Below are positions 33,783-41,359 of a stretch of 41,566 nucleotides of DNA, piece by piece. A program made the position numbers and the translations under genes. The notes beneath the pieces were generated by a model, which saw only the letters and a program-made list of their open reading frames with translations, ran no database searches and was not told the origin of the DNA. The stretch spans positions 1 through 41,566 of the forward strand of contig WQVY01000016.1 in NCBI GenBank assembly GCA_009785605.1, read 5' to 3'. How positions within the stretch are numbered: the stretch's first letter is position 1; every line of letters starts with the position of its first letter. The DNA comes from Defluviitaleaceae bacterium (GTDB taxonomy: Bacteria > Bacillota > Clostridia > Lachnospirales > WQUN01).

Positions 33783-34484
33783 ATGCAGTTTACGTTCAAG
33801 CGGTACGAGTATAAGTACCTTGTAACATGCACCCAAGCCAAGGCTATAACTGCTACCTTGTTAGAATATATGGTCCCCGACCGGTACGATACATATTGGG
33901 TCCAAAATTTATATTATGACACCCCCAATTGGGATGTTATTACCAAATCCATGGAAAAACCATTGTACAAGGAAAAATTGCGCCTACGCTGCTATGGCAT
34001 ACCAGATGATACAAGCAATGTATTTCTTGAACTAAAGAAGAAGTATAACGGCGAAGTAAACAAGCGCCGGGTAGCACTACCCATATCATCATTAGCACAG
34101 CCATTACTGGACGTGCTGGCAAATGAAAATAACCAGATTGCCCGCGAGCTGGCTTTTTATATGCACACCAACCCGGTAGCAGAAAAGCTATTTATCGCTT
34201 TCCTTCGTACGGCATACTCTGGGATAGAAGACGAAGGCTTGCGCGTTACTTTTGACAATGGTATCCGTTATAGGCACGACATGTTAGACTTTTATAACCC
34301 AGAGGAAGGGCGGGTAGTCCTTCACGAGGATTATCAAGTGATGGAAATAAAAACACGGACCAGTATACCCCTGTGGCTAAGCCACTTGCTTAGCAAAAGC
34401 GGTATTTACAAAACATCATATTCAAAATATGGCACATGCTTTACAGACGCAAAGCTTACTGCCATATTGCATACAGAAAGGTGA
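33783..34484 (+). CDS. VTC-domain (polyphosphate polymerase-like) protein
   Basis: A 233-residue VTC domain of the CYTH/triphosphate-tunnel fold. Conserved basic and acidic tunnel positions are visible: RYEYKYLV near the start, YYDTP, KEKLRLRCY, LELKKKY, and EIKTRTSIP near the end. The eukaryotic VTC4 domain makes polyphosphate from ATP; bacterial stand-alone VTC domains are poorly characterised and usually sit beside DUF4956 membrane proteins (and often CotH). AGGAGGTGG precedes the ATG. Its stop codon lies inside the ribosome binding site of the DUF4956 gene, so the two are translationally coupled. Confidence 0.9.
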   Translation: MQFTFKRYEYKYLVTCTQAKAITATLLEYMVPDRYDTYWVQNLYYDTPNWDVITKSMEKPLYKEKLRLRCYGIPDDTSNVFLELKKKYNGEVNKRRVALPISSLAQPLLDVLANENNQIARELAFYMHTNPVAEKLFIAFLRTAYSGIEDEGLRVTFDNGIRYRHDMLDFYNPEEGRVVLHEDYQVMEIKTRTSIPLWLSHLLSKSGIYKTSYSKYGTCFTDAKLTAILHTER

Positions 34485-34491
34485 TGAAAAA

Positions 34492-35172
34492 ATGCTTGAG
34501 ACATTGGCAAGCAGCATAACCACAGGCGAGATGTCGATGGCCTTGGCCTTAGCAATATGTACATTTGTATCTCTTGTTTTGGGGTTGGGTGTTGCCGGGG
34601 TATACAGGTATAAAAGCGCGTATAGTCAGGGCTTGGCTACAACACTTGTACTAATGCCAGCGCTTGTGCAGATAGTAATAATGCTTGCAAGCGGCAATAT
34701 AGGCGTTGGGGTTGCCTTGGCTGGGGCGTTTAGCCTAATACGCTTCCGCTCTGTGCCGGGCAATGCACGGGATATCGGGCATTTATTTTTGTCAATGGGG
34801 TTGGGCTTTGTCACGGGATTGGGGTACCTGTTGTTTGCGGTTATGTTCCTTATAATAATTGGCGGTGCGAGCTTGATACTAACCGCATCCCAGTTTGGCC
34901 GTGGGGAGTTTAATTATCGTATGCTTCGCATTAAGATACCAGAAAACTTGGACTATGATGGCTTATTCGATGATATTTTAGCGAAGTACACAACCAGCTA
35001 CGAGCTTGATAACGTAAGAACCACCCAAATGGGCAGTTTGTACGAGCTATCTTACACGATACGTTTAAAAACCACCTCTATACCCAAGGCATTTATAGAC
35101 GAGCTTCGCGTACGCAACGGCAACTTGAGCATACTACTAGGGCGTGGGCAGCGGGATATGGGGGATTTATAG
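34492..35172 (+). CDS. DUF4956 membrane protein
   Basis: A 226-residue protein with about four membrane helices in its first 125 residues (ALAICTFVSLVLGLGVAGVY, LVLMPALVQIVIMLASG, LFLSMGLGFVTGLGYLLFAV). The family signature GAFSLIRFRSVPGNARDI lies at about 76-93. The C-terminal cytosolic domain is ferredoxin-like. AAAGGTGA lies 6 bp before this ATG. The conserved partnership with VTC suggests a membrane complex, perhaps for polyphosphate production or export; no experiment settles this. Confidence 0.9.
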   Translation: MLETLASSITTGEMSMALALAICTFVSLVLGLGVAGVYRYKSAYSQGLATTLVLMPALVQIVIMLASGNIGVGVALAGAFSLIRFRSVPGNARDIGHLFLSMGLGFVTGLGYLLFAVMFLIIIGGASLILTASQFGRGEFNYRMLRIKIPENLDYDGLFDDILAKYTTSYELDNVRTTQMGSLYELSYTIRLKTTSIPKAFIDELRVRNGNLSILLGRGQRDMGDL

Positions 35173-35258
35173 AAATATCCGCACAGCGGGTTTTGGGGTG
35201 TCACTACTTGGCACTCATACATATAATGGCACCAGTGAAATATAATGGAGTGGTGCTG

Positions 35259-35894
35259 ATGTTTTTGTATTTGTTTGGAGCCGCCGCGTTGGCATTTTCG
35301 GTGTCATTGGACGCATTTGCGGCTTCTTTTGCGTATGGGTGCAACAAAATTAAGATACCTATATTGTCGGCAATGATAATTAACCTGATATGTACGGCCT
35401 CTATAGGGCTGTCTTTTTTATTTGGCTCTGCGTTGTCTCAACACCTCCCTGGGTGGGTTGCGGTTGGTTTGTCATTTTCTATCTTGCTTATAATAGGCAT
35501 TACAAAGCTGCTTGACTCTATAACAAAGTCCATCATACGCAAACATTCAGACATAAACAAAGAAATCAAGCTGTCACTGTTTAATTTTAAACTAATACTT
35601 AGGCTTTATGCTGACCCTGAAGTTGCAGATGTAGACGCATCTTTATGCATTTCATCCAAAGAAGCAGTTGTCTTGGCGGTGTCTTTGTCATTGGATGGTT
35701 TTGCGGTAGGGTTTGGCGCAGCACTGTTTGGGTTTAATATCTGGGCTATTATATTGTTTTCTTTATTGGCCAATGGGCTGGCTTTGTGGCTGGGCAGCTT
35801 GCTTGGTAACAAAGCCGCCAAAAACCTACGCTTTAACATCTCGTGGCTGGCAGGTGTTATTTTGGTTGGCCTTGCGTTTATGCAACTACTATAA
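35259..35894 (+). CDS. ytaF: Sporulation membrane protein YtaF (MntP superfamily)
   Basis: A 211-residue membrane protein with six predicted helices in two repeats, each with the MntP-type motif (AFSVSLDAFAASFAYG; AVSLSLDGFAVGFGAAL). The charged loop in the middle (EIKLSLFNFKLILRLYADPE) is typical of YtaF. YtaF is linked to sporulation in B. subtilis but its transport activity is unknown. GGAG lies 8 bp before the ATG at 35259. The last 6 bp overlap the convergent phosphoesterase gene. It is the second MntP-superfamily member within 3 kb. Confidence 0.85.
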   Translation: MFLYLFGAAALAFSVSLDAFAASFAYGCNKIKIPILSAMIINLICTASIGLSFLFGSALSQHLPGWVAVGLSFSILLIIGITKLLDSITKSIIRKHSDINKEIKLSLFNFKLILRLYADPEVADVDASLCISSKEAVVLAVSLSLDGFAVGFGAALFGFNIWAIILFSLLANGLALWLGSLLGNKAAKNLRFNISWLAGVILVGLAFMQLL

Positions 35895-36812
35895 AACCCA
35901 CGACGCGACCGCCGCGTCCCAAGCTTTGTTACTTACAGGCTGCGTGGTTTCACCCATTTTTTGCGCTGTTTCTACTACGTGTATGACAAAGGGGGAAAAA
36001 TAGTCTTTACCTGTTGCCAATTCCATTTTCATTATTTTGCTCCACTCAGGTGCATAAGCTGTAAAGCCGGATGTATCAAACCCTTTGCTTGCAAGACTCA
36101 AGTCGTACTCTACCCGCCTCTCTGTCACAGTTTGTACCGAGCCGTCTATTGTTAAAATTGTATACGATGCCCTTGTATCCCAATTAAGCGGCTCCCCACA
36201 CGAGCCGGGGTTAATAAACAACCGCCCTTCATATTCCATATGAAACTGCAAGTGATTATGCCCAAACAAGTATATCCCCTTGGGCATTGCATGTATTTCC
36301 TCTAAAGCTTGTGGACATGCCAACAGCATGTCCCGCCCACGAGCCAGATACTCGTCGTGCGAAAATAGCGCGGTTTCCATATAACTGCGAAAGTGAATAG
36401 AATGAAAAAGCTCAATACTAGGCGAGCGATAGAAAAGCCCCATAGCGTGGGCAAGGTGGATATGTGTTTCACCGTCTGCAATTGATATTTTACTTGGCAG
36501 GGCTAGTAAGTACTTCAAGTTTTCTTGCGAAAGGGAGCGATAACCCCAGTATACAGGCTTATATTGCTCGCTTGTAAAGTCTTGTACGTTACGCTCGTAC
36601 AAGTCAACAAAGTATCCTTCACCATTGCCGCAGATGACAGTGGCGGGTTTTAATTCTCGTATTTCGTCAACTACTTCATTGCCATATGGGAAGCTGCTTG
36701 CGTAGTCGCCTAACAACAAGTACATATCTACCCCTTGGGCCTTAGCATCTTCTATTACCGCTTTAAACGCGTGGTAGTTACCATGTATATCAGAAATAAT
36801 TGCGTATTTCAC
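35889..36812 (-). CDS. Metallophosphoesterase family protein
   Basis: A 307-residue calcineurin-like phosphoesterase of the YfcE/MJ0936 type. The two-metal site is complete: Asp8-x-His10 (ISDIHGN), GDYA, GNGEG, HLAHAMG and the final FGHNHLQF. NPGSCGEPLN is the usual following block. Substrates may be cyclic nucleotides, nucleotide phosphoesters or protein phosphate; not predictable. The start is GTG with GAGAGGGG upstream. The C-terminal 70 residues after the core are not a known domain. It converges on ytaF with a 6-bp overlap and no terminator. Confidence 0.9.
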   Translation of the reverse strand: MKYAIISDIHGNYHAFKAVIEDAKAQGVDMYLLLGDYASSFPYGNEVVDEIRELKPATVICGNGEGYFVDLYERNVQDFTSEQYKPVYWGYRSLSQENLKYLLALPSKISIADGETHIHLAHAMGLFYRSPSIELFHSIHFRSYMETALFSHDEYLARGRDMLLACPQALEEIHAMPKGIYLFGHNHLQFHMEYEGRLFINPGSCGEPLNWDTRASYTILTIDGSVQTVTERRVEYDLSLASKGFDTSGFTAYAPEWSKIMKMELATGKDYFSPFVIHVVETAQKMGETTQPVSNKAWDAAVASWVL

Positions 36813-36889
36813 TTTATATTCCCCTCTCGTGAGTTAGTACTGGGTTTTGATACTATTGGTAAAGGTGATAATATAAACCCAGGTAAAAA

Positions 36890-36918
36890 TTGACGCGCGC
36901 CTATCATACCAGTAAAAT
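36890..36918 (+). promoter_or_regulatory. Promoter of the hemolysin-III gene
   Basis: TTGACG (36890-36895), 17-bp spacer, TAAAAT (36913-36918), about 42 bp upstream of the ATG. Confidence 0.65.
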
Positions 36919-36959
36919 ACCAGCAATGCAGCAATGATATGCAAAGGAGACAGCTACCT

Positions 36960-37634
36960 ATGACCAAACCTATAACCACATCTGACCTACCAAACTACAC
37001 CCGCGGAGAAGAGCGGTTTAATATGATAACCCACATAGTCGGCGGCGGTTTGGGGCTGGTTGCTATGTTGGCCTGTGTAATTGTTGCAGGTTTAAACGGC
37101 AATGGCTGGGGTATAACCAGCGGTATTATTTACGGTTTTACCGTCATCTTGCTGTTTACAATGTCCAGCATCTATCATGGGCTTCATATTGGCTTACCCA
37201 AACGGGTGTTTCGGATACTTGACCACTGTACGATATATATACTAATTGCAGGGACTTATACGCCTATATTGTTAAACAGGTTTCGCATGATATATCCTTT
37301 AGACGCATGGCTTGTTTTTGGGGTGATATGGGGGCTTGCTGTTATTGGTATCACGCTTACTGCTATTGATAGGAAGCGCTTTTCGGTGTTTGCACTGGTA
37401 TGTTACCTTGGGATGGGTTGGATGGCGGTTTTTAGGATACGCCGGCTGGTGGAAGTATTGGGCGCGCCTTTCTTTATACTTATCCTTATAGGCGGTGTGC
37501 TGTATACAGTTGGTGTACTGTTTTATGCAATGGGCAAGCGCAAAAAATATATGCATTCTATATTCCACTTATTTGTGATAGCGGCTTCTATTTTACATTC
37601 GGTGGCTATTGCCACTTTCGTCATGGCAGTGTAG
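36960..37634 (+). CDS. Hemolysin III / PAQR-family membrane protein (TrhA-like)
   Basis: A 224-residue protein with seven predicted membrane helices. Family signatures: RGEERFNMITHIVGGGLGLV, FTMSSIYHGLH, LDHCTIYILIAGTYTP, and the final FHLFVIAASILHSVAI. The Ser, Asp and His residues of the PAQR zinc site are present (SSIYH, LDHC, FHLF-x(6)-H). In bacteria the family (TrhA) affects membrane energetics and fluidity; haemolysis is not implied. AAGGAGA lies 9 bp before ATG 36960. It is followed by the GH4 gene after 52 bp. Confidence 0.93.
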   Translation: MTKPITTSDLPNYTRGEERFNMITHIVGGGLGLVAMLACVIVAGLNGNGWGITSGIIYGFTVILLFTMSSIYHGLHIGLPKRVFRILDHCTIYILIAGTYTPILLNRFRMIYPLDAWLVFGVIWGLAVIGITLTAIDRKRFSVFALVCYLGMGWMAVFRIRRLVEVLGAPFFILILIGGVLYTVGVLFYAMGKRKKYMHSIFHLFVIAASILHSVAIATFVMAV

Positions 37635-37637
37635 GTT

Positions 37638-37652
37638 AGAAACTGTATTCGA
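37638..37652 (+). repeat. Solo copy of the hairpin-B/E arm sequence
   Basis: AGAAACTGTATTCGA matches 13 of 15 bases of AGAACCTGTATTCAA (element B arm) and AGAAGCTGTATTCAA (element E). It starts 4 bp after the hemolysin-III stop codon. No inverted partner was found nearby. Confidence 0.5.
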
Positions 37653-37686
37653 CTTCAAAAATTATTTTAATACGGGGGTACTTAAG

Positions 37687-39012
37687 ATGGCAAAAATCAC
37701 GTTTATGGGCGCAGGGAGTACAGTCTTCGCCCGCAATGTACTGGGCGACGCGCTTTGCTCGCCGGTATTGGCCGATAGTGAAATAGCCTTATACGACATA
37801 GACGGCCAGCGGCTAAAAGAAAGCGAAGTCATTGTTGGAGCTATCAACCAGGGGCTGGGTGGCAAAGCCAAAATTAGCGCGTACTTGGGCGTAGAAAACC
37901 GCAAAGCCGCACTCAAAGGCGCAGACTTTGTCATAAACGCCATCCAGGTAGGGTTGTACGAGCCATGTACAGTTATTGACTTTGAAGTGCCAAAAAAATA
38001 TGGCCTACGGCAAACCATAGCGGATACATTGGGCATAGGCGGCATAATGCGCGGCCTACGCACCATACCAGTAATGGCCGACTTTGCCCGTGACATGGAA
38101 GAAGTCTGCCCAGATGCATGGTTCCTAAATTACACCAACCCCATGTCCATACTATGCGGGTACATGCAGCGCTACACAGGCATCAAGACTTTGGGGCTAT
38201 GCCACAGTGTGCAGGGCTGCTCTAAGTGGTTGTTAAAAGATTTAGGGATGGACGACAAAATTGAAGGCCGCCGCGAAATGATAGCCGGCATTAACCACAT
38301 GGGTTGGCTGCTAGAGTTAAAAGACAATAGCGGCATAGACCTATATCCAGAAATCAAGCGCCGTGCCGCCGCTAAAAATGCCGAAGGCAAGCATCACGAC
38401 ATGGTACGCTACGAATATATTTCAAAGCTTGGCTACTACTGCACAGAATCAAGCGAGCATAACGCCGAATACAACCCATGGTTTATAAAACAGCGGTATC
38501 CGGAACTTATAAGCAACTTTAACATCCCCCTAGACGAATATCCCCGCCGCTGCATAAACCAGATTGCAGCATGGGAAAAAGACTACGAAAACCTAGCCGC
38601 CACAGCCTCATCCAAGCCACACAAGCGCAGCACCGAGTATGCATCCTATATAATGGAGTCCATGATCACAGGCACCCCAATAAAAATAGGCGGCAACGTA
38701 CTCAACAGCGGCGGCCTAATACAAAACCTACCCAAAGAAGCCTGTATAGAAATACCCTGCATGGTTGACAACTACGGCGTAAACCCCTGCTATGTAGGCA
38801 CCCTACCAGTACAACTAGCCGCCATGAATATGACCCACATAAATGTACACCTAGTAGCCATAGAAGCAGCAATAACCCTAAAAAAAGAACACGTCTATCA
38901 AGCCGCAATGCTAGACCCACTAACAGCCGCCACCCTAAGCCTAGACGACATATGCGCAATGGTAGACGACCTAATAAAAGAACATGGCAACTGGCTACCA
39001 AAATATAAATAA
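37687..39012 (+). CDS. melA: GH4-family alpha-galactosidase (MelA-like)
   Basis: A 441-residue glycoside hydrolase family 4 enzyme, which cleaves glycosides by an NAD+- and Mn2+-dependent redox mechanism. Visible: the Rossmann start KITFMGAGSTVFARNVLGD, ALYDID for NAD ribose, NYTNPMSILC, the metal-binding GLCHSVQG and GINHMGWLLEL motifs typical of alpha-galactosidases in the family. AACGGGGGTA precedes the ATG at 8 bp; the frame is open 26 codons further upstream but overlaps the hemolysin-III gene. No transporter or sugar regulator is nearby, so its sugar supply must come from elsewhere. Probably read through from the hemolysin-III promoter. Confidence 0.93.
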   Translation: MAKITFMGAGSTVFARNVLGDALCSPVLADSEIALYDIDGQRLKESEVIVGAINQGLGGKAKISAYLGVENRKAALKGADFVINAIQVGLYEPCTVIDFEVPKKYGLRQTIADTLGIGGIMRGLRTIPVMADFARDMEEVCPDAWFLNYTNPMSILCGYMQRYTGIKTLGLCHSVQGCSKWLLKDLGMDDKIEGRREMIAGINHMGWLLELKDNSGIDLYPEIKRRAAAKNAEGKHHDMVRYEYISKLGYYCTESSEHNAEYNPWFIKQRYPELISNFNIPLDEYPRRCINQIAAWEKDYENLAATASSKPHKRSTEYASYIMESMITGTPIKIGGNVLNSGGLIQNLPKEACIEIPCMVDNYGVNPCYVGTLPVQLAAMNMTHINVHLVAIEAAITLKKEHVYQAAMLDPLTAATLSLDDICAMVDDLIKEHGNWLPKYK

Positions 39013-39136
39013 ACGCGCGAAGCGCACCCCGCAACGCACTTTCGCCACGCCAGGGCGGGCGACCGCAACGCAGTGAGGAAGCGAGGACGGGCTTTGCCCG
39101 CCGCAGCGGCGGGGGTTTGGGGGCAGCGCCCCCATT
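39013..39136. repeat. GC-rich multi-hairpin intergenic element G
   Basis: About 120 bp, far more GC-rich than its surroundings, with several short stems: GCGCGAAGCGC, GGGC-TTT-GCCC, CCGCCGCAGCGGCGGG and GGGGGCAGCGCCCCC. It fills the space from the GH4 stop almost to the DUF4438 ribosome binding site. REP-like element; no coding potential seen. Confidence 0.7.
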
Positions 39137-39154
39137 TAAAAAGGAGGTAATTAC

Positions 39155-40009
39155 ATGTTAAAAACCAACGCAGACAAGCTACCAATCATGTCCGTAGCCG
39201 GGGTTGTATGGCACCCCAAGTTTGGCGGGCGAGCTCGCATTAATGTAGACGGCCAGGCATACTTTTTACCAGCCACAGGCGGGATAGTCTACAACGTAAA
39301 AATAGGTGACCCTTGCCTAGGCTGGGCCGCAGACCATCTAGAGCCTGGGGTTTCTACCCGTCACAAAGACAACGACCACAATGGCTCATACCAGATGCTT
39401 AGCTGCATAGGCAACGAAGCCACAGTAAAAAGCGGCGACGCAAAAGGCGAAAAGGGTTTTGTAACCGGCAAGCACGGCGGGTGTGACCATGTAATCATCC
39501 ACTTCCCTCAAGAAACGTTAGAAAAACTTAGCGTAGACGACAATATTGGTGTAAAAGCCATTGGCCAGGGCATGAAACTTCTAGATTATCCAGACATCTT
39601 GCTAAGAAACATGTCCCCCACCCTTCTAGAAAAAATGAACATAAAAGAAGCCGACGGCAAGCTAAAAGTAGGCGTAGCCAAGATAGCCCCTGCCGCAATA
39701 ATGGGCTCTGGCCTTGGTGCGGGCAGCTCCGCTTCTGGCGATTATGATATCACCCTTTTTGACGAAGGTATCATGAAAGAATACGGCCTGGGAGACCTTC
39801 GCTTTGGCGATATAGTAGCCATACAAGACGCAGACAACCGCTATGGCTACAGCTACCGTACGGGGGCGTGCTCTATTGGTGTTATTGTTCATGGCGAGTG
39901 TTTTGGCAGTGGGCACGGGCCCGGGGTTGCCACGCTTATCACATCCAAGCTGCCTATGATTGAGCCGTTTATCGACGATAAAGCCAACTTGGCAAATTTC
40001 TTTCTATAA
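39155..40009 (+). CDS. DUF4438 domain protein
   Basis: A 284-residue cytosolic protein matching the DUF4438 family along its length. Recognisable blocks: VWHPKFGGRARINVDGQAYF, GDPCLGWAADHLEPGVS, NGSYQMLSCIGNEA, GKHGGCDHVIIHF, and near the end YSYRTGACSIGVIVHGE then GHGPGVATLITSK. Structures of the family are known but no reaction is. AAGGAGG lies 7 bp before the ATG. It follows the GH4 gene across element G, so it may be co-transcribed. Confidence 0.9.
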   Translation: MLKTNADKLPIMSVAGVVWHPKFGGRARINVDGQAYFLPATGGIVYNVKIGDPCLGWAADHLEPGVSTRHKDNDHNGSYQMLSCIGNEATVKSGDAKGEKGFVTGKHGGCDHVIIHFPQETLEKLSVDDNIGVKAIGQGMKLLDYPDILLRNMSPTLLEKMNIKEADGKLKVGVAKIAPAAIMGSGLGAGSSASGDYDITLFDEGIMKEYGLGDLRFGDIVAIQDADNRYGYSYRTGACSIGVIVHGECFGSGHGPGVATLITSKLPMIEPFIDDKANLANFFL

Positions 40010-40026
40010 ATTGTAAAATAACCAAC

Positions 40027-40082
40027 AGAAGCTGTATTCATACCTGACCAAAGCATTGCTGGCAGAGTTGAATACAGCTTCT
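40027..40082. repeat. Hairpin element E after the DUF4438 gene
   Basis: Perfect 14-bp arms AGAAGCTGTATTCA (40027-40040) / TGAATACAGCTTCT (40069-40082), with inner CTG-A-CCA / TGG-CAG pairing. Arm sequence is shared with element B and the solo copy at 37638. It begins 18 bp after the stop codon and may also act as a terminator. Confidence 0.8.
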
Positions 40083-40115
40083 TTATATTATGGGGCTATG
40101 CCTAAGGAGATACAC

Positions 40116-40631
40116 ATGGATATTGATATTTCGCTTGTTCCTGCAGGGAAGAAGCATGTCTTAAGAAACATGCTAGAACTCTATTTTTATGATTGCTGCG
40201 AGTTTGATGACGAAGAAGACAGTCTGGAGTTAAACGAAGCCGGCCTATATGGGTACCGGTATCTAGATTATTATTGGAATGAAGATGACCGTTATCCATA
40301 TATTGTAAAGGTCAACGGCAACCTCGCAGGTTTTTCATTAATTAGGACGCTAGGTCATGAGCCATTAACCTTTTCTATATCTGAATTTTTTGTCATGAAA
40401 AAATACAGGAACATAGGCATAGGGGCCGCTATGAGTACAAAAATGTTTGAGCTGCACAAAGGCAAATGGATAATAAATACACCCATCAAGAACATAACAG
40501 CTCAACATTTTTGGAGGAAGGCAGCAAAAAACGCCTCATTGGGCGTATATGACGAATATCTGATAGACAATGGCAGACGTATGGAGTGGGGATTTGATAA
40601 TTCTGGCTGTTGCGGTATTAACGCAAAATAA
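40116..40631 (+). CDS. GNAT-family N-acetyltransferase
   Basis: A 171-residue acetyl-CoA-dependent acetyltransferase. The acetyl-CoA-binding motif A is FFVMKKYRNIGIGAAMSTKMF (about 91-111), with the R/Q-x-x-G-x-G/A pattern as RNIGIG. FSISEFFV supplies the preceding strand and NITAQHFWRKAA motif B. The N-terminal third is rich in Asp/Glu/Tyr (DDEEDSLEL). The acceptor is unknown. ATG 40116 is set by AAGGAGA 5 bp upstream; the open frame extends upstream into element E. Element D follows its stop. Confidence 0.88.
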   Translation: MDIDISLVPAGKKHVLRNMLELYFYDCCEFDDEEDSLELNEAGLYGYRYLDYYWNEDDRYPYIVKVNGNLAGFSLIRTLGHEPLTFSISEFFVMKKYRNIGIGAAMSTKMFELHKGKWIINTPIKNITAQHFWRKAAKNASLGVYDEYLIDNGRRMEWGFDNSGCCGINAK

Positions 40632-40634
40632 TTC

Positions 40635-40713
40635 GAAATTAGTCCCGCCTGTCGCCCGTTACTGGGGAAACGCGTGATACGTTCGCGATTTTCGGCTCGG
40701 GCGGGACTGTTTC
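40635..40713. repeat. Long hairpin element D after the GNAT gene
   Basis: Arms AGTCCCGCC (40641-40649) / GGCGGGACT (40700-40708), extended by GAAAT / GTTTC with one gap. The core is homologous to element C in opposite orientation: both have CTGTCGCC after the left arm and the ATTTTCG-x-CTCGG segment before the right arm. It starts 4 bp after the GNAT stop codon. Confidence 0.8.
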
Positions 40714-40732
40714 ACATTTATAGTCAGATCCA

Positions 40733-41359
40733 TTAATTGTTTATTTTGATTATACTCATCGTACCCTGTGACCCGTTAAATTTCAAATGAGGCAGGGTTA
40801 TATGGCCAGTATTGTATGGCTTTAACGCTATCGTTTCTGTAGTATTTGGCAATACCATTGTAATAAACGTTCCACTGGCGGTATTGCCATCATGCAGCAC
40901 CATGCCTGTCATCATTGGGGTAGTGTCGGAGTAATAACGTATATCGGTCACGCCAACAGCGTGCAACACATCTACAGTCCATGTAACTAAAAACACACCC
41001 GGGTGCAATGTGATAGTCCCATCCATGTTATTAACAATAACACCATCATCTTTAAAAGTCCTGGTATGGAACGGGATTGGGGTACCTGCGCTAATTGTTG
41101 GCGTATCACCAGATACTTGTACATATCCAGACCAGAATGTTGTGCTGCACACACCAGACGGGCCTATTGGCCCCTGTGCACCTGTTGCACCTTGTATTCC
41201 TTGTGGCCCTTGTATCCCCTGTGGCCCTGTTGCACCAGTCTCGCCCTGTATTCCTTGTGGCCCTGTTGCACCTGCTATGCCCTGTGGCCCTTGTGGCCCC
41301 GCTGCGCCTGTCTCGCCTTGTATCCCTTGTGGACCTTGTGGACCTGTTGGCCCGACAAT
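40733..41359 (-). pseudogene. 5'-truncated collagen-like (BclA-type) spore-surface protein
   Basis: An open frame of 208 codons: Ile-Val, 22 uninterrupted Gly-X-Y triplets ([15 protein letters not shown] type), then a C-terminal domain of about 139 residues ([19 protein letters not shown] ... [17 protein letters not shown]) resembling the jelly-roll trimer domain of exosporium collagen-like glycoproteins. There is no start codon at the 5' end. The triplets begin two codons after the TAA that ends the serine recombinase, in the same frame. The first usable start, GTG 41152, lies after the collagen stretch, has no ribosome binding site, and would remove the whole collagen part. So the gene has lost its 5' end, or it is completed only by DNA rearrangement. 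The domain itself has no frameshift. Confidence 0.75.

Noticed and set aside
40733-41152. A stand-alone 139-residue gene starting at GTG 41152
   Set aside because: No ribosome binding site, and the frame is continuous upstream with 22 Gly-X-Y triplets that belong to the same protein.
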